Of a stretch of 64,000 nt of DNA, positions 45,255 through 54,089 are shown piece by piece. Every line of letters begins with the position of its first letter. Position 1 is the stretch's first letter. The notes under the pieces were generated by a model, which saw nothing but the letters and a program-made list of their open reading frames with translations, had not been told where the DNA came from and searched no databases. Source of the stretch: Roseibium algicola (lineage in GTDB: Bacteria; Pseudomonadota; Alphaproteobacteria; Rhizobiales; Stappiaceae); assembly GCF_001999245.1 (NCBI RefSeq), contig NZ_CP019630.1, forward strand, positions 744,001-808,000, given 5' to 3'. The translations under genes were made by a program, and so were the position numbers.

Positions 45255-46889
45255 TTACGCGGCCTTCGCCCGGCAGAGGCAGCTTGCCCGGATCGGAATG
45301 TCCGCACGCGCGATGGCTTGGTCGAGCAGAAGCTTGACGTGCGGCAGCTCCACCTTCTCCGAACGCCTTACCAGACATTCATGCAATCCGTGCAACGCCC
45401 AAACATTGCGTGGATGCTGGCTCGGGCGCGGCAGTTTGCCGTCCAATCCGAGATCCGCGCGGTAGACCGCCTCGGCTTCCTCATATTTGCCGGCTTCCAT
45501 CAGGAGCGCGCCCAAGGCATGGCGCGTTGGCTGTGGCCAGGACCACGGCTCTTCGTATTGAAGCCCGTCGTCCAGGTCGACGGCAGTGCGAAGATGGGCA
45601 AGTCCTTCTTCCTTCCGTCCAGCCTTGAAGGACACCTCCCCCTTCATCATTTCCTCTGCAACGGCAAGGACATCCCTTGCGGTGTTGTTGAAGAGCATCC
45701 GGCTATCGGGCACCTGCGCATAAGCCGCGGTGAAATCCGCCATGGCGGACTGGGCTTCGTCATGACGGCCGAGGTTGGCCAGAGCGATGGCCTTCGCGTA
45801 GTAGATCAACGCGTTGGTGGTGACATAGAGCTCCTTGTCCGCCGGCTGATCGAGCTCAAGGATTTCAGGCCACATTCCGAACCGGATGTAGACATGCGGT
45901 GCGGCGGCCACGAAGGTTTCGAAAACGTCCGGATACGATCGAACAACTTCGTCGGGCACCTCGTCGCGCAATCGCTCGACAGCCTCCACCGCGGCGGCTT
46001 TTCTACCAAGAAACATGGCGCCGTAGAATGCGAAATGCAGATTGTGGATCCGGTACAGCGCATAGAAATTCGCCGGGCCAGCGTAAGCCTTGAACTTGTC
46101 GTCGACCTTGGCTGCCGCAAGATTTCGGTAGAGCACATTCTGATAGTCGCCGCACAAGACATCGATATGCGTTCCCATGTGCACAAGATGCCCGGCATCC
46201 GGAACCAGATCCTTCAGCCTGTCGCCATGGCGCAAAGCCTTTTCCGGGTGCGGCGACATTTCCATCAGGTGAATGTACATATGCAAGAGCCCAGGATGAT
46301 CCCAGGCGCCCGGCAACCTCTCAAATGCATGTTCCAGAACAGCCACGGCCTCGGTGGTGGAACCTTCAGGGTTCGGCACGCCCGTGTGGAAATCCCACAA
46401 TTGCCAGGGCGTGCGGTTCATCAAGGCCTCTGCATAGATGCACGCGACATCCAGATCTTCCCTGTTGGCTTCGTAAACGGGTTTCATCGCTTCCGCGAAG
46501 CCATCGTTGAAGGGCTGATAGTCTTCGATTTCCGGATCTGTGGGATAACGCGACGCCAGGGCCTCGATCAGCGCACGCTCCACCGGCCTGGCCTCCTTCA
46601 GTGCCTTTGCGGTGGCCAGCGCTGCATGTGCTCGTGCCAGCGCAGGCCCCTTTTCCTCAGGCGTGAAGATTTCCCAGGCCTTGTTGTAATTCGGACCGAT
46701 ACCGTAAGCGATGCCCCAGTGAGCCAACGCACAGGCCGGGTCGGCCGCCACCGCCTTTTCGAAACAGACAATCGCCTCTTCGTGATTATAGGCAAATAGC
46801 CAGACCAGACCGCGGTCAAACCAGACTTGCGCTTCCGGTATTGACGTCACGACACGCGTATAGCGGCCGAGATCAAAATACTCTGACAT
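45255..46889 (-). CDS. TPR protein with histidine-rich core
   Basis: A 544-residue protein of tetratricopeptide repeats. N-terminal repeats include FDRGLVWLFAYNHEEAIVCFEKAVAADPACALAHWGIAYG. Later ones include ALGALLMEAGKYEEAEAVYRADLG. Between about 198 and 242 there is a dense set of histidines (DHPGLLHMYIHLMEMSPHP, then AGHLVHMGTHIDV), unusual for plain TPRs and suggestive of a metal or haem site. No signal peptide. The start is ATG 46889 with GGGGGA upstream. It is a single gene, convergent with the LysR gene. Homologues are usually annotated only as TPR proteins. Function unknown. Confidence 0.75.
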   Translation of the reverse strand: MSEYFDLGRYTRVVTSIPEAQVWFDRGLVWLFAYNHEEAIVCFEKAVAADPACALAHWGIAYGIGPNYNKAWEIFTPEEKGPALARAHAALATAKALKEARPVERALIEALASRYPTDPEIEDYQPFNDGFAEAMKPVYEANREDLDVACIYAEALMNRTPWQLWDFHTGVPNPEGSTTEAVAVLEHAFERLPGAWDHPGLLHMYIHLMEMSPHPEKALRHGDRLKDLVPDAGHLVHMGTHIDVLCGDYQNVLYRNLAAAKVDDKFKAYAGPANFYALYRIHNLHFAFYGAMFLGRKAAAVEAVERLRDEVPDEVVRSYPDVFETFVAAAPHVYIRFGMWPEILELDQPADKELYVTTNALIYYAKAIALANLGRHDEAQSAMADFTAAYAQVPDSRMLFNNTARDVLAVAEEMMKGEVSFKAGRKEEGLAHLRTAVDLDDGLQYEEPWSWPQPTRHALGALLMEAGKYEEAEAVYRADLGLDGKLPRPSQHPRNVWALHGLHECLVRRSEKVELPHVKLLLDQAIARADIPIRASCLCRAKAA

Positions 46890-47114
46890 GATACATCCCC
46901 CCTGATACGCGACACCAACCCGAGGATCGAGGCTGGCACGCCGAAAACGGCGGTTTCGAGCCGTCTTCCAGATAATAGGCATTGGTGCCCAGAGGGTAAT
47001 TTGAAATTAAAAGTGACGTAAGGGCAATCGCAAAAGCACTTCAAGTATGCTCAGGCGCCGCGCAGACCAATTCACACGAGCCCGTTTTGATCCTGAACAG
47101 CGCCGAGCCTTCGC

Positions 47115-48023
47115 CTAACCCAGCATCCAGTTGAGTATCAGGCGCCAGTCGGTCATGCGGATGGGGGTGCCGTGGGTGCCTGTATCGAACAGCGTGAACT
47201 TGATCGGATAGTTCGGCGCCCTGGTCTTGATCTGTTTGAAGAAGTTCGCCTGATCTTCCCAATTGTAGACCTGGTCGAGCGTCCCCTGCCCCATATAAAT
47301 CGGCACGTTGCGCCCGAGTGCACCTGAAGACAGGAAGTTGGGATCCTTCGGTGAGCCAAGCAGCAGGATGCCGGAAAGCATGCTGGCATAATTGGCGTTC
47401 TTTACCAGGTTCCAGCAGATGATGCCGCCCATGGAACCGCAGGCAACCACGACCTTGGCACGCGGCGACAGCTGCTTCTGATACTGGATCAGGGCTGCCA
47501 CATCCGCCGTGCCGCGATTGTCGAAGTTCTTTATGTCGACGGTCAGGTAGGCGCCGCCGTTCCTGACCATCAGGTTCTGAACGCGGTTGAAGTTGCCACC
47601 GAACGAAACGTCGTTCATGCCCTGAAAGCGGTTGCCGCCCTGCCCGTGAATGTAGATCACGATGGCATTGGCACCGCCCTTCCAGTTGCCGGTGCCCATG
47701 AATTCGACAACCCGGCCGTTGGCTTTCAGTTCTCCGCTGCCACGGCCCCGCTTCGGTTTGTAGGAGACGTAGTTGCCGTAGACCCTGCGTTCGTCGACTT
47801 CGTCGCGATCGCGCAGGTCTCGCTGTTTGGAATATTCAACGACGATAAAATCGCCATCATAGAGCGTTTCTGAGACCTTCTTGTATCTGAACAGCCCATC
47901 CTTGTAAGGCTTAAGGGCCTCAGCCCACGCCGCCCCTGCCGTGCCCGCATATGCCAACACCCCGCAAAGCAGAAGGTTCCGGATCAAGCAGGCCGGGCGG
48001 GAGTTGAGAAATCGGTGCAGCAT
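47115..48023 (-). CDS. Exported alpha/beta-hydrolase
   Basis: A 302-residue secreted protein with a signal peptide (about 1-33, LIRNLLLCGVLAYAGTAGAAWA). The mature part has an alpha/beta-hydrolase fold: the strand NAIVIYIHGQGGNRF for the oxyanion region, the nucleophile elbow VVACGSMGGIICWNL with its serine, and a late TGTHGTPI that may hold the histidine. The acid could be in MGQGTLDQVY. A basic linker, YVSYKPKRGRGSGELK, precedes the domain. The start ATG 48023 begins the signal peptide; starts further up add no sensible sequence. Substrate unknown (ester or peptide). It is a single gene. Confidence 0.75.
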   Translation of the reverse strand: MLHRFLNSRPACLIRNLLLCGVLAYAGTAGAAWAEALKPYKDGLFRYKKVSETLYDGDFIVVEYSKQRDLRDRDEVDERRVYGNYVSYKPKRGRGSGELKANGRVVEFMGTGNWKGGANAIVIYIHGQGGNRFQGMNDVSFGGNFNRVQNLMVRNGGAYLTVDIKNFDNRGTADVAALIQYQKQLSPRAKVVVACGSMGGIICWNLVKNANYASMLSGILLLGSPKDPNFLSSGALGRNVPIYMGQGTLDQVYNWEDQANFFKQIKTRAPNYPIKFTLFDTGTHGTPIRMTDWRLILNWMLG

Positions 48024-48610
48024 GTGGCGTCCTTCAAGGCGCGGATCAAAGACATAATTCTGACCCCAAAGCATCTGGCGTTCAAATCAACGCGGACAAG
48101 TGCCCCGAATACCATGAGACCGATCAACAGCGGCAGACCACCGATTCAGGCACCCCTTCCGCACCGACAACCTACGCGGCACCCAAGGCGCATGCAATCG
48201 GTGGCGATCCAAAATCCGGCAGGATTTCTCTCCACCCCGGACAGAAGACGCACGAGGTGTTGCTGTTGTCGAATTCGCGTCATCCAGGCTGCCCATTGCG
48301 GCTGAACGCAGCTTTTCGCCCGACCCTTGCAAATAGTGCCAAGGCGTTTTGCTGGTCTTTATCCACAAATCCTAACGTTTGCTGAATAAGTCTGCTGCAA
48401 ATTGCGAATTTAAGGATTTGGTAACCATAAAAATCCAAGACTGCCAGACAGATAGGCCTGCAATGGGTCATCGGCGACACAAGCGGATTTGCAACGGAAC
48501 ACTCGGGAACCCGCTGACAGATCGCCTTCAAGGTGTTGGGGCAGCTTTCGGCATGCACTCGCAGACGCAAGTTGCTCCAGACAATGCTCGGCAAGGTCAG
48601 GAGAAGCCAG
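48024..48610. other. Long intergenic region before parA-like gene
   Basis: 587 bases without a supported gene. Open frames on both strands here lack ribosome sites, coherent domains and normal composition. The region is shared by the divergent hydrolase and ParA-like genes and must hold both promoters. CAAATCCT (48366-48373) and AGGATTTG (48413-48420) form a spaced 8-bp inverted repeat near the ParA side. A regulatory RNA is possible, but I see no signal that settles it. Confidence 0.4.
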
Positions 48611-49315
48611 ATGCCAGTCATTTCCTTCGCAAACGCAAAGGGCGGCGCCGGAAAAACCACGGCGGCTCTGCTGCTGGCGACAGAAGTCGCAGCACGGGGA
48701 AAGCGTGTCACGATCTTTGATGCGGACCCGCAGAAATGGATCTCGAAGTGGTACGAGTTGCCACGCAAGAGCCCGGGCATCAACGTCGTCAGCGAAATTT
48801 CGCCGGCCTCCATTACAGAGCAGATCACACTTGCCGCCGAAACGTCCGACTATGTGATTGTCGATCTTGAAGGAACCGAAAACCTCATCGTCGCCAACGC
48901 ACTTTCAGTGTCCGACCTTGTGGTCGTGCCGATCCAGGGCTCTTCGATGGATGCGCGCGGTGGCGCCAAGATCCTGACCCTGATCAAGAAGCTGGAAAAG
49001 ATCGTCCGCCACGACATCAAGCATTGCGTGGTTCTGACCCGTACCAATGCCGCGGTGACAACGCGTGCCATGAAGGCGGTCCAGGACTTCCTTTCCGCCC
49101 AGAATATCGACGTTCTTATGACCCCGATTGTGGAACGCGCCGCGTTCCGCGATCTCTTCGAATTCGGTGGCGGCCTCTCCGGCCTCGACACGTCGCTGGT
49201 CTCCGGTGTCGGCAAGGCCCGGGAAAACGCTTCGCTTTATGCCGCGGAAATCCTCGAACGGGCTATCACCGTTCCCAGGAAGCGCTGGTACAACGTGTTC
49301 AAGCGGGCGAGTTGA
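48611..49315 (+). CDS. Orphan ParA-family ATPase
   Basis: A 234-residue ATPase of the ParA/MinD family. The deviant Walker A is ANAKGGAGKTTAALLLA, Walker A' is FDADPQKWISKWYE, and the Walker B region is DYVIVDLEGTENLIV. It is short, with no N-terminal HTH, as in chromosomal orphan ParAs. There is no parB or centromere-like repeat beside it, so it probably positions a protein cargo or a cell-surface structure instead of DNA. LVVVPIQGSSMDARGG matches a subgroup common in alphaproteobacteria. The start ATG 48611 begins the fold directly. A terminator follows. Confidence 0.87.
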   Translation: MPVISFANAKGGAGKTTAALLLATEVAARGKRVTIFDADPQKWISKWYELPRKSPGINVVSEISPASITEQITLAAETSDYVIVDLEGTENLIVANALSVSDLVVVPIQGSSMDARGGAKILTLIKKLEKIVRHDIKHCVVLTRTNAAVTTRAMKAVQDFLSAQNIDVLMTPIVERAAFRDLFEFGGGLSGLDTSLVSGVGKARENASLYAAEILERAITVPRKRWYNVFKRAS

Positions 49316-49346
49316 CGGCGTTTGTTCCTGTCGTTTTTGCAAGAAA

Positions 49347-49373
49347 GGCTGCGGCTCAAACCGCGGCCTTTTT
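49347..49373 (+). terminator. Rho-independent terminator after parA-like gene
   Basis: GGCTGCGG and CCGCGGCC form an 8-bp stem (one T-G pair) with loop CTCAAA, followed by TTTTT. Confidence 0.88.
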
Positions 49374-49578
49374 CGTATCGTTAGCAGAAGACCGGACCTG
49401 CGCTCTCCTGCTTGGCATGCCCGGTGTTGATGCCCGGCGTTGACGCCCGGCATTGCCCCGAAGACGGCAGGTCCGAACCGGCCTCAACCAGCCATGGCAC
49501 AGGCCCGCGAAGCAGGCTATGGTGGCGGCAAGGCGATACCCTTCTTGCCGCATACCCTTGATCCATAGGGAGGAATTC

Positions 49579-50535
49579 ATGTCTACACCTCGTCTGCGCA
49601 GTGTCCTCGCAGCCACCGTGTGCCTGTTTGCTGCCGGTTGTTACGGTGAAGACGGGAATGTTGCCCTTGGAAACCTCGAGCGAGACAGGGTCGCACTGAC
49701 AGCAACAGCAAATGAGGTTCTGGTCGAGTTGCCTGTGCCACAAGGGACCTTCGTCAAGAAGGGCACCGTTCTGGCTCAGCTGGACCCGGCCGAACAGCAG
49801 GCCATCGTCGCCCAGGCGAAGGCGGAGGTGCAGAAGGCCAAGGCCAATCTCGTGAAGCTTGAAAACGGCGCCCGCGACGAGGAGATAGCCAAGGCTCGCG
49901 CGGCCGTAGCGGGTGCGAAAGCGGAGCTGGAAGATGCGCAGGCTTCGTTCGGGCGCTACGACGACCTGACCGGACGCGGCACCACAAGCCAGGCACAGCT
50001 CGACAGTGCCAAGGCTGCGCGCGATGCAGCCGACGCGACCCTGAAAAGTGCGCAGGAACAACTGAAGGAGCTTGTCGCCGGCACAAGACCGGAAGACCTC
50101 GACATAGCCAAGGCCGAACTGGAGGCCGCCCAGGCAAGCCTCGCCACCCAGGAAAAGATCCTGTCCGATCTGACCATTACTGCCTCGCGTGATGGCACGC
50201 TCGATAACCTTCCCTGGAACCTTGGAGAACGGGTGACGGTCGGCAGTCCGGTCGTTGTGATGCTGGCCGGCGATGCACCCTATGCCCGCGTCTATGTTCC
50301 CGAACCGCACCGGGTGAAGGTCAAGCAGGGCGACAAGCTGGAGGTGCGAATTGACGGCCTCGACAAGCCGATCGAAGGCACTGTGCGCTGGATCAGCTCC
50401 GAAGCTTCCTTCACGCCCTACTACGCGCTCAATCAATCCGAGCGCGCCCGGTTGATGTATGTCGCCGAAGTGCAGTTGCCCGACAGCGCCAGCGACCTGC
50501 CAAACGGCGTTCCGGCCCAGGTCGTTCTGCCGTGA
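49579..50535 (+). CDS. HlyD-family membrane fusion lipoprotein
   Basis: A 318-residue periplasmic adaptor for an ABC exporter. The N-terminus has a lipoprotein signal (SVLAATVCLFAAGC, lipobox AAGC). A biotinyl-lipoyl half (VLVELPVPQGTFVKKGTVLAQLD) comes next. A long alpha-hairpin (about 75-195) is rich in Ala, Lys and Glu (AKAEVQKAKANLVKLENG, DAADATLKSAQEQLKELV). The second lipoyl half (ILSDLTITASRDGTLDNLPWN) and a beta-barrel complete it. The start ATG 49579 follows AGGGAGGAATTC. Its stop overlaps the GTG start of the ATPase gene (GTGA), so this is the first gene of a three-gene YbhG-F-S-like export operon. Confidence 0.88.
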   Translation: MSTPRLRSVLAATVCLFAAGCYGEDGNVALGNLERDRVALTATANEVLVELPVPQGTFVKKGTVLAQLDPAEQQAIVAQAKAEVQKAKANLVKLENGARDEEIAKARAAVAGAKAELEDAQASFGRYDDLTGRGTTSQAQLDSAKAARDAADATLKSAQEQLKELVAGTRPEDLDIAKAELEAAQASLATQEKILSDLTITASRDGTLDNLPWNLGERVTVGSPVVVMLAGDAPYARVYVPEPHRVKVKQGDKLEVRIDGLDKPIEGTVRWISSEASFTPYYALNQSERARLMYVAEVQLPDSASDLPNGVPAQVVLP

Positions 50536-51470
50536 GTTCAAACGACGGCGACATCGTCATCCGGGCAGAGGGCCTGGTGAAAAGCTTCAAGGGGTTCCGG
50601 GCGGTCGACGGACTGGATCTGACCATCGAGCGTGGCATGATCTATGGCTTTCTCGGCCCCAACGGCTGCGGCAAGACCACGGCCATGCGCATGCTGACGG
50701 GACTTCTCACACCGACCGAAGGCACCGTCGAAGTGCTGGGGCTTTCCGTCCCCAAGGATGCCGAGACCCTGAAATACAAGATCGGCTACATGACCCAGGC
50801 CTTTTCGCTTTACGGTGATCTGACGGTTCTGGAGAACCTCAACTTCATGGCAACGATCTACGGCCTGCCATCGAAGCGGAAGAAGCAGCGCATTGCCGAG
50901 GTCATGGAGCGATATGAATTGAGCGAGCTGGGTGACCGGTTCGCAGGCAAGATGTCCGGCGGGCAACGCCAGCGCCTGGCGCTGGCAACCGCGGTTCTGC
51001 ACGAACCGCAGCTTTTGTTTCTGGACGAACCGACCTCGGCCGTGGATCCGGAGTCGCGCCGACATTTCTGGGAACAGCTGTTCGACCTGGTCGATGGCGG
51101 AACGTCCATTGTCGTGACCACGCATTTCATGGACGAGGCGGAACGCTGCCACAAGATTGCAATCATGGAAGCAGGCCAGAAACGTGCTGACGGGGCACCG
51201 AAGGACCTGATGGCGGCAATGGGTGCCAATGTCGTGGAAATCGAAGGCCCCAACCTGCGCGAAATCCGCCGCCGGCTGCTGGGAACGGAAGGCATCATCA
51301 CCGCCGCGCAGCTGGGTGCACGCCTGCGTGTTCTGGTGCGGGACGACATTGCCGATCCCGAAGCTTTCCTGAAAAACAAGGACGAGACCAACGGTGCCAC
51401 GTTGATCGAAAAGGTGCGCCCGAACCTGGAAGATGTCTTCGTGACGGCAACGGGAGAAGGCCGACAATGA
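50532..51470 (+). CDS. ABC exporter ATPase (YbhF-like, single domain)
   Basis: A 312-residue ATP-binding subunit. It has Walker A GPNGCGKTTAMRML, the Q-loop YMTQAFSLYGDLTVLENL, signature [15 protein letters not shown] and Walker B LLFLDEPTSAVDPESRR. The C-terminal 80 residues (VVEIEGPNLREIRRRLLG, LEDVFVTATGEGR) are typical of the YhhJ/YbhF export class. E. coli YbhF has two ATPase domains; here there is one, so the protein must work as a homodimer. The start is GTG 50532, overlapping the previous stop; the next gene starts inside its last codons (ATGA). Likely an efflux pump for drugs or other hydrophobic compounds. Confidence 0.9.
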   Translation: MSSNDGDIVIRAEGLVKSFKGFRAVDGLDLTIERGMIYGFLGPNGCGKTTAMRMLTGLLTPTEGTVEVLGLSVPKDAETLKYKIGYMTQAFSLYGDLTVLENLNFMATIYGLPSKRKKQRIAEVMERYELSELGDRFAGKMSGGQRQRLALATAVLHEPQLLFLDEPTSAVDPESRRHFWEQLFDLVDGGTSIVVTTHFMDEAERCHKIAIMEAGQKRADGAPKDLMAAMGANVVEIEGPNLREIRRRLLGTEGIITAAQLGARLRVLVRDDIADPEAFLKNKDETNGATLIEKVRPNLEDVFVTATGEGRQ

Positions 51471-52615
51471 TCAGACCCCTTTCACGGATATCGGCCATCT
51501 TCTTCAAGGAACTCAGCCAGCTGCGCCGGGATCGGATGACCTTCGGCATGGTCATCATGATCCCGTTGATCCAGCTGATCCTGTTCGGCTACGCCATCAA
51601 CACCAACATTCGTGATATTCCCGTTGCTGTCGTCGATCACAGCCAGACCGGGCTGAGCCGGATCCTGATCCAGATGGTGGAAGCGACCCGTGTCGTAAAG
51701 GTGACCGAACGCCTGACCAGCATCGAGGAAGCGGAAACCGCGATCAAGGCCGCGCGCGTGCGCGCCGCCTTCATTCTGCCGGACGACCTCTCCCAGAGGG
51801 TCGCCCGCTCGCCCGCCGCCAACCTGGGCACGCCGCCTTCCACCGACGAGGAAACCAGCCGCCCTGTTGCCCAGTGGATCGTCGACGGCTCCGACACCAT
51901 GATTGCAGGTGCCATCAAGTCGCTGCGCAACATGCCGCTGGCAGAATTGAACCGTCAGGCCCCGAACCGGTCGACGCCGACCTTCGAGGTGGCCCTGTTT
52001 TTCAACCCGGAACAGCGTACCGCCATCAACATCGTCCCCGGCCTGGTCGGCATCATCCTGACCATGACCATGATCATGTTCACATCGGCGGCAATCGTGC
52101 GCGAACGCGAGCGCGGCAACATGGAAATGCTGATCAACACGCCGGTGCGGCCGATCGAGCTGATGATCGGCAAGATCATTCCCTACATCTTCATCGGCCT
52201 ATTGCAGACGATGATCATCCTCGGGCTCGGACACCTGCTGTTCAACGTGCCTTTCGGCGACAAGATATTCGATCTCTTTGTCGGCACATTGCTCTTCATC
52301 GGAGCCAGTCTGTCACTGGGCCTGGTACTGTCGACCATTGCCCAGAGCCAGTTGCAGGCAACCCAGATGACGGTGTTCGTGCTGCTGCCGTCCATCCTGC
52401 TGTCCGGCTTCATGTTTCCCTATGAAGGCATGCCGGTGATCGCGCAGTATATTGCCGAGGCGTTTCCGGCGACCCATTTCATGCGCATGATCAGAGGGTT
52501 CGTCCTGCGGGACGCCGGGCTGCTTGAGCTGCACCGCGACGTGCTCTGGATGTGCGGGTTCTTCGTTCTGGGCATGATCGTCGCCGCTTTCCGCTTCAAG
52601 AAACGGCTGGACTGA
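51467..52615 (+). CDS. ABC exporter permease (ABC-2 type, YbhS/YhhJ-like)
   Basis: A 382-residue inner-membrane permease. The N-terminal helix is FGMVIMIPLIQLILFGYAI, followed by a large periplasmic domain (about 45-180). Then come five or more helices, with the family motif IVRERERGNMEMLINTPVRPIELMIGKIIPYI at the coupling region and LLPSILLSGFMFPYEGMPVIAQYI late. ABC-2 permeases of this type export drugs. E. coli YbhFSR uses two different permeases, while only one is encoded here, so a homodimeric pore is expected. The start overlaps the ATPase stop (ATGA). Confidence 0.9.
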   Translation: MIRPLSRISAIFFKELSQLRRDRMTFGMVIMIPLIQLILFGYAINTNIRDIPVAVVDHSQTGLSRILIQMVEATRVVKVTERLTSIEEAETAIKAARVRAAFILPDDLSQRVARSPAANLGTPPSTDEETSRPVAQWIVDGSDTMIAGAIKSLRNMPLAELNRQAPNRSTPTFEVALFFNPEQRTAINIVPGLVGIILTMTMIMFTSAAIVRERERGNMEMLINTPVRPIELMIGKIIPYIFIGLLQTMIILGLGHLLFNVPFGDKIFDLFVGTLLFIGASLSLGLVLSTIAQSQLQATQMTVFVLLPSILLSGFMFPYEGMPVIAQYIAEAFPATHFMRMIRGFVLRDAGLLELHRDVLWMCGFFVLGMIVAAFRFKKRLD

Positions 52616-52691
52616 GGAATGTTTGGCCTGAGGCCGGTTGCTTAGCCAACTGCTGTGGTGACCCGGTTTCCTTCCCCCGCCTCCCTCGCGA

Positions 52692-52799
52692 CCTCATCCT
52701 GAGGAGCGCATTTCTGCGCGTCTCGAAGGATGGGCGGCATACTCAGGAGCAAGCGGCCCATCCTTCGCGACAGCGCTCACGCGCTTCCTCAGGATGAGG
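52692..52799. repeat. Long palindromic intergenic repeat
   Basis: A 108-base near-palindrome. Outer arms are CCTCATCCTGAGGA (52692-52705) and TCCTCAGGATGAGG (52786-52799). Inner arms are CGAAGGATGGGC (52724-52735) and GCCCATCCTTCG (52756-52767). This type of sequence recurs between genes in many alphaproteobacterial genomes. The element is non-coding and would fold into a long hairpin that may also end the export operon. Confidence 0.75.
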
Positions 52800-52857
52800 C
52801 TGTCGTATTGTGGGAAGTCCGGATAGCCGCCAGTTGGGAGCCAGTCTCCCTCGCCCA

Positions 52858-53778
52858 CTACTTCGGTTGCGGGCCCGTATCGAAACGCGGGTTGGCGGTT
52901 TTCAGGACCGGGGTCTGTACAGAGACATTCTCCCGGCTCTCACGCCACACGACGAAGATACCCGAGGCAATGATAACTGCAGAGCCGAGGCCGACGTAGA
53001 AATCCGGTGTTTCGGAAAAGAACAGCATGCCGAACAGGCTTGCCCAGAGGATCTGGCTGTATTGCAGCGGTGCAACGACCGCGGCCGGCGCTGCCTTGTA
53101 GGCGGAGATCGTCAGGAACTGGGCAATGACCGAAAGAAAGCCGATCGCCGCCATAAGTCCGAGGTCGAGAAGCTCCACCGGCACATAGAAGACCGGCAGC
53201 GTCATCGACATGGCCATCATGGACAGGATCATCGGGTAGAGGATCAGGACGGCTGGACGTTCCTTGCCGCCGAGTTTACGCACCAGAATGGTGGAAAGCG
53301 AATTGGCGAAGGCCGCTGTCAGGGCAGCTGCATGGCCGAGGGTCAGCTCCGTCACGCCGGGACGTAAAACGATTAGAACGCCGATCAAACCGACGATCAC
53401 GGCAGCCCAGCGCTGCGCCCGCACTGTCTCACCAAGCAGCGGTACGGACAAGGCGGTGATCAGAAGCGGCATGGCAAACAGCAATGCATAGACCTCGGCC
53501 AGCGGCAGCGCCGTAAAGGCGTAGAACCCGCAGGACATGGCGATAATGGCCAGGCCTGCCCGCGACAGCACCAGCCAGGGGTGTCTTGGACGGAAATTGT
53601 CGACTGCCTTGTCCGCCAGCATCATCATCGACATCGGCACGAAGGCAAAAAGCATCGTGAAGAAGATGATCTGAAAGACCGGATAGCTGCCACCGAGTTC
53701 CTTGATGATGGCGTCATGCGTGGAAAACAGGGCAAATGCGAGAAGCGCGGCGGCAAGTCCCTTGAGCGATTCAGTCAT
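52858..53778 (-). CDS. DMT (EamA) family transporter
   Basis: A 306-residue inner-membrane protein with ten hydrophobic helices and two EamA repeats. The first helix is GLAAALLAFALFSTHDAIIK, and the late motif AAVVAPLQYSQILWASLFGMLFFSE is typical of this branch, annotated as DMT transporters of unknown substrate. The start is set at ATG 53778 (MTESLKG); the reading upstream to 53919 is basic and not family-like. The C-terminal tail of about 30 residues is soluble. It is a single gene between the palindromic repeat and the phn operon, with no regulator beside it. Confidence 0.85.
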   Translation of the reverse strand: MTESLKGLAAALLAFALFSTHDAIIKELGGSYPVFQIIFFTMLFAFVPMSMMMLADKAVDNFRPRHPWLVLSRAGLAIIAMSCGFYAFTALPLAEVYALLFAMPLLITALSVPLLGETVRAQRWAAVIVGLIGVLIVLRPGVTELTLGHAAALTAAFANSLSTILVRKLGGKERPAVLILYPMILSMMAMSMTLPVFYVPVELLDLGLMAAIGFLSVIAQFLTISAYKAAPAAVVAPLQYSQILWASLFGMLFFSETPDFYVGLGSAVIIASGIFVVWRESRENVSVQTPVLKTANPRFDTGPQPK

Positions 53779-54000
53779 AGGCCGGGCCTTAATGGTGTGA
53801 TGGCCGCCCGCAGAAACCGGACGGTTGCTGGGCTGGTTCCGGACGTGACGTCTTGTTTCGTCAGCCGAGCGGTGATGGCAAATCAGCGGTTGGTGGCAAT
53901 GTCTTGCTTCGATCATCACTGAAACGAAGAAAAGTTCAAGAAAGGCCGCTTCGTTTCAGACGGGTTTCGGACCAAATGACGAAGAGTTTCCACAAAGCAA

Positions 54001-54034
54001 ATGGCGCGGCAGAGGTTTCCCGCTGCCGCGCCAT
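54001..54034 (-). terminator. Terminator of the phn operon
   Basis: ATGGCGCGGCAG and CTGCCGCGCCAT form a perfect 12-bp stem with a 10-base loop. On the minus strand TTTGCTTT follows. It lies 56 bases after the last phnE stop. Confidence 0.8.
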
Positions 54035-54089
54035 CATTTGCAGTTTGCCAAAACGGCTTTTCAATCCTGGTAACCGGTTCCGGCTCTTT

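Noticed and set aside
45234..46799. 521-codon open frame on the plus strand
   Set aside because: Antisense to the TPR gene. No recognisable domain.
48611..49315. Plasmid or phage partition module
   Set aside because: No parB, centromere repeats, replication or integrase genes nearby; surrounding genes are ordinary chromosomal ones.
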